A stretch of 7,212 nucleotides of DNA from VRUE01 sp035554595 (GTDB lineage Bacteria; Actinomycetota; Thermoleophilia; Solirubrobacterales; 70-9), in NCBI GenBank assembly GCA_035554595.1, contig DATMIH010000090.1, forward strand, positions 1-7,212, given 5' to 3'. Under the pieces are notes generated by a model that was given only the letters and a program-made list of their open reading frames with translations, ran no database searches and had not been told where the DNA came from. Shown piece after piece: positions 5,786 to 7,212 of this stretch. Made by a program: the position numbers and the translations under genes. Each line of letters opens with the position of its first letter. Within the stretch, counting starts at the first letter, position 1.

Positions 5786-5839
5786 CGCCAGTTGCAGTGC
5801 AACGCTTTCTGGTCTTGGGGGAGCCGAAAGACGTTGCAC
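5786..5839. repeat. Palindromic repeat, copy 2 (43-nt hairpin core at 5797-5839)
   Basis: Same architecture as the copy 72 bp away: CGCCAGT tag (5786-5792), GTGCAACG/CGTTGCAC 8-bp outer stem, TTTC/GAAA inner stem with a bulged G (5830), and GG/CC closing a variable loop. The 9th outer pair of copy 1 is lost (C5805 against A5831). Conserved arms with a drifting loop suggest that folding or a bound protein, not a coded peptide, is what is kept. It lies just downstream of the MMPL stop codon. Confidence 0.85.
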
Positions 5840-5858
5840 CTCGATTTTGGATTTGTCG

Positions 5859-5885
5859 CTACGCCTCGGAGATGCCGAGGCGTAG
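5859..5885 (-). terminator. Hairpin spanning the MMPL stop codon, possible U-less terminator
   Basis: CTACGCCTCGG (5859-5869) and CCGAGGCGTAG (5875-5885) are perfect 11-bp inverted arms around a 5-base loop. In the mRNA the 3' end of the stem is exactly the TAG stop codon and the stem encodes the last residues LRLGISEA. There is no U-tract after it. It may end or protect the transporter mRNA, with the two repeat hairpins following. The structure is certain; the role is inferred. Confidence 0.5.
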
Positions 5886-7211
5886 GTAGATGCGGCGCAG
5901 CGGTTTCGGCGCCCACCAATTCCACTCGCCGAGCAGGCGCATCAGCGAGGGGACGAGTAGAGCGCGGACGATCGTTGCGTCCAGCATCACCCCGACCGCC
6001 ATGCCGAGGGCGATCTGCTTCATGAAGAAGACCGAGCTGACGCCGAAGGCGAGGAAGACGACGGCGATCATGATCGCGGCGGCGGTGATCACGCGGCCGG
6101 TGCGGGCGATGCCGATCGCGACCGCCTCCTCGTTTGACTTGCCGAGGTCGTGCTGCTCCTTGATCCGCGCCATCACCAGCACCGCGTAGTCAGTGGCGAG
6201 GCCAAAGATCACGGCGAAGAGGAAGACGAGGCTGGTCACCTCTATCGCGGACGGCCCGCGATAGGCGAAGAGCCAATCGAGCCAGCCATCCTGGAAGGCG
6301 AGGACGAGGATGCCGAGGGTCGCCCCCAGGGTCATCGCGTTCATCAGCAGGGTCTTCAGCGGCAGGATGACCGAGCCGGTGAGCAGGAAGAGCAGGATCA
6401 GCGTGGTCGCGAAGATGATCGTCACAAGCAGGGGCAGGTGTTCGATCAGGCTCTGCTTCTGGTCGATGAAGCGGGCCGTGTTGCCGGAAAGCAGCGCCGT
6501 CGCCCCGGTCGGAGGGCTGAGGGCGCGGATCGCCCTGACCGTGTCCTGTGAGCCCTCCGAGAGCGCCGGTTCGGCGAGGCCGAAGTTGGCGTAGGCGACT
6601 TCGTCGGAAGTGGGGAGGAAGGGAGCGCCGTGGACCACGCCCCCGACCGCTTCGATCTGCTGGCGGTAGGCGGCCAGGGCTGCCTTGCCGGCGCCGCCGT
6701 CGACGGTGACCGTGACCGCCTCGATCAGCTCGCGTGGGTAGTGGGCTTCGACGTAGCTGTTGGTCTCATACGACGGCTTGCCCTGCGGAACGGCTTCGGC
6801 GCTGGGGCCGGTGAGGGTGGTCCAGAGCAGTGGCGCGGCGGCGGCGAGCAGTAGGCCGGAGCTGACCAGGGCGACGCCGACGGGGTGGCGCATGACGCCG
6901 CGCGCCAGCCGGTACCAGCCGCCCGACTCATCGGAGACGGCCGGGCCGCTGCGGATCGAGAGCGCGTCGATCCGCGTCCCCAGCAGGCTCAAGAGCGAGG
7001 GCACGACGAGGATCGCCAGCACCGCCGAGAGCACCCCGACCGAGGCGCCGGCGACGGCGATCGAGTAGAGGAAGCGCTGCGGCAGGATCACCAGCGCCGC
7101 CATCGCGGCGCCGACGGTGAAGCCGGAGAAGAGCGCCGTGCGGCCGGCGGTGAGCACGGTTTTGCGGTGCGCCTCACGGGTGGCGCCGCCCACGGCGATC
7201 TCCTCGCGATA
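5859..7211 (-). CDS. MMPL/RND family transporter, C-terminal part (450 aa visible, 5' end off window)
   Basis: Predicted proton-driven inner-membrane exporter of lipid or hydrophobic molecules. The frame stays open through the right edge and begins YREEIAVGG, the cytoplasmic loop just after the first-half DY helix in this family, so the true start lies outside; a GTG at 7193 is internal. Visible parts: helices near 27-44 and 47-77 ending the first half; TM7 about 111-132; an extracytoplasmic domain about 133-255; then TM8 258-278, TM9 282-306, TM10 324-347, TM11 373-393 and TM12 399-420. TM10 contains GLATDYAVLVMARIKE with D341 and Y342 (visible-fragment numbering), the proton-relay pair of the second half. 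The end, LMRLLGEWNWWAPKPLRR, is a classic MMPL C-terminus. MMPL proteins usually run 700 residues or more, so roughly a third is missing. It precedes the fatty-acid operon but is separated from it by a structured 200-bp gap. Its substrate cannot be inferred. Confidence 0.93.
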   Translation of the reverse strand, partial: YREEIAVGGATREAHRKTVLTAGRTALFSGFTVGAAMAALVILPQRFLYSIAVAGASVGVLSAVLAILVVPSLLSLLGTRIDALSIRSGPAVSDESGGWYRLARGVMRHPVGVALVSSGLLLAAAAPLLWTTLTGPSAEAVPQGKPSYETNSYVEAHYPRELIEAVTVTVDGGAGKAALAAYRQQIEAVGGVVHGAPFLPTSDEVAYANFGLAEPALSEGSQDTVRAIRALSPPTGATALLSGNTARFIDQKQSLIEHLPLLVTIIFATTLILLFLLTGSVILPLKTLLMNAMTLGATLGILVLAFQDGWLDWLFAYRGPSAIEVTSLVFLFAVIFGLATDYAVLVMARIKEQHDLGKSNEEAVAIGIARTGRVITAAAIMIAVVFLAFGVSSVFFMKQIALGMAVGVMLDATIVRALLVPSLMRLLGEWNWWAPKPLRRIYLRLGISEA

Positions 7212-7212
7212 T

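Noticed and set aside
5714..5839. CRISPR-like array
   Set aside because: There are only two units, they are internally palindromic with variable loops, and no cas genes are present; the 29-bp gap alone is not evidence of a spacer.
5686..5925. A 79-codon minus-strand open frame over the MMPL end and the gap, with the repeated peptide CNVFRL...LH
   Set aside because: It begins inside the MMPL gene in another frame, covers the repeats and runs into the TetR palindrome. Its peptide repeat is a by-product of the two DNA palindromes spaced by a multiple of three, and I see no ribosome site.
7191..7193. GTG as the start of the MMPL gene
   Set aside because: In-frame residues YREEIA before it match the MMPL family, and half of the protein would be missing, so the gene simply runs off the window.

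Overview
The window is high-GC DNA with every credible gene on the minus strand. It reads as a lipid-metabolism locus of an actinobacterium. The gene set and order of thiolase (FadA2 type), two-domain high-molecular-weight FabG (FabG4 type) and double-hotdog MaoC dehydratase (HtdX type) recall the Mycobacterium tuberculosis block Rv0241c (htdX), Rv0242c (fabG4), Rv0243 (fadA2), Rv0244c (fadE5). Here all genes run the same way and are tightly packed. TTG and GTG starts and the GC-rich codons fit Actinomycetota. A deep lineage such as Thermoleophilia is possible, but that is only an impression.

Layout in the direction of transcription (high to low coordinates): (1) 7211-5859 is the C-terminal two thirds of an MMPL/RND-type membrane transporter; its 5' end lies beyond the right edge. 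(2) 5858-5659 is a 200-bp structured gap. It follows a perfect 11-bp hairpin over the MMPL stop codon and holds two copies of a 43-nt palindromic repeat, a CRP-like TGTGA-N6-TCAC site and an AT-rich 30-bp palindrome just before the TetR gene. (3) 5658-63 is one apparent operon: TetR regulator, thiolase, FabG4-type reductase, MaoC/HtdX-type hydratase, acyl-CoA dehydrogenase, and a second acyl-CoA dehydrogenase that runs off the left edge. The first four junctions overlap or nearly abut (TTGA, GTGA, TGATG, then 2 bp); the last gap is 29 bp.

Together the operon encodes all four steps of a beta-oxidation turn at the acyl-CoA level: dehydrogenation (acyl-CoA dehydrogenase pair), hydration (MaoC), 3-hydroxyacyl oxidation (FabG4) and thiolysis (thiolase). 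MaoC hydratases and FabG reductases normally work on (R)-3-hydroxyacyl thioesters, so this would be an R-stereospecific cycle rather than the FadB-type S route. The same set could run in reverse for chain elongation. The TetR protein probably represses its own operon through the palindrome. No acyl-CoA ligase is present, so the substrate is unknown.

The least ordinary signals are small. They are the tandem palindromic repeats, a separate perfect 14-bp inverted repeat translated inside the HtdX linker, the compact regulatory module before TetR, and an acyl-CoA dehydrogenase whose usual FAD-contact motifs are rewritten while its catalytic Glu is kept. I saw no RNA genes, CRISPR array, insertion sequence or defence system.
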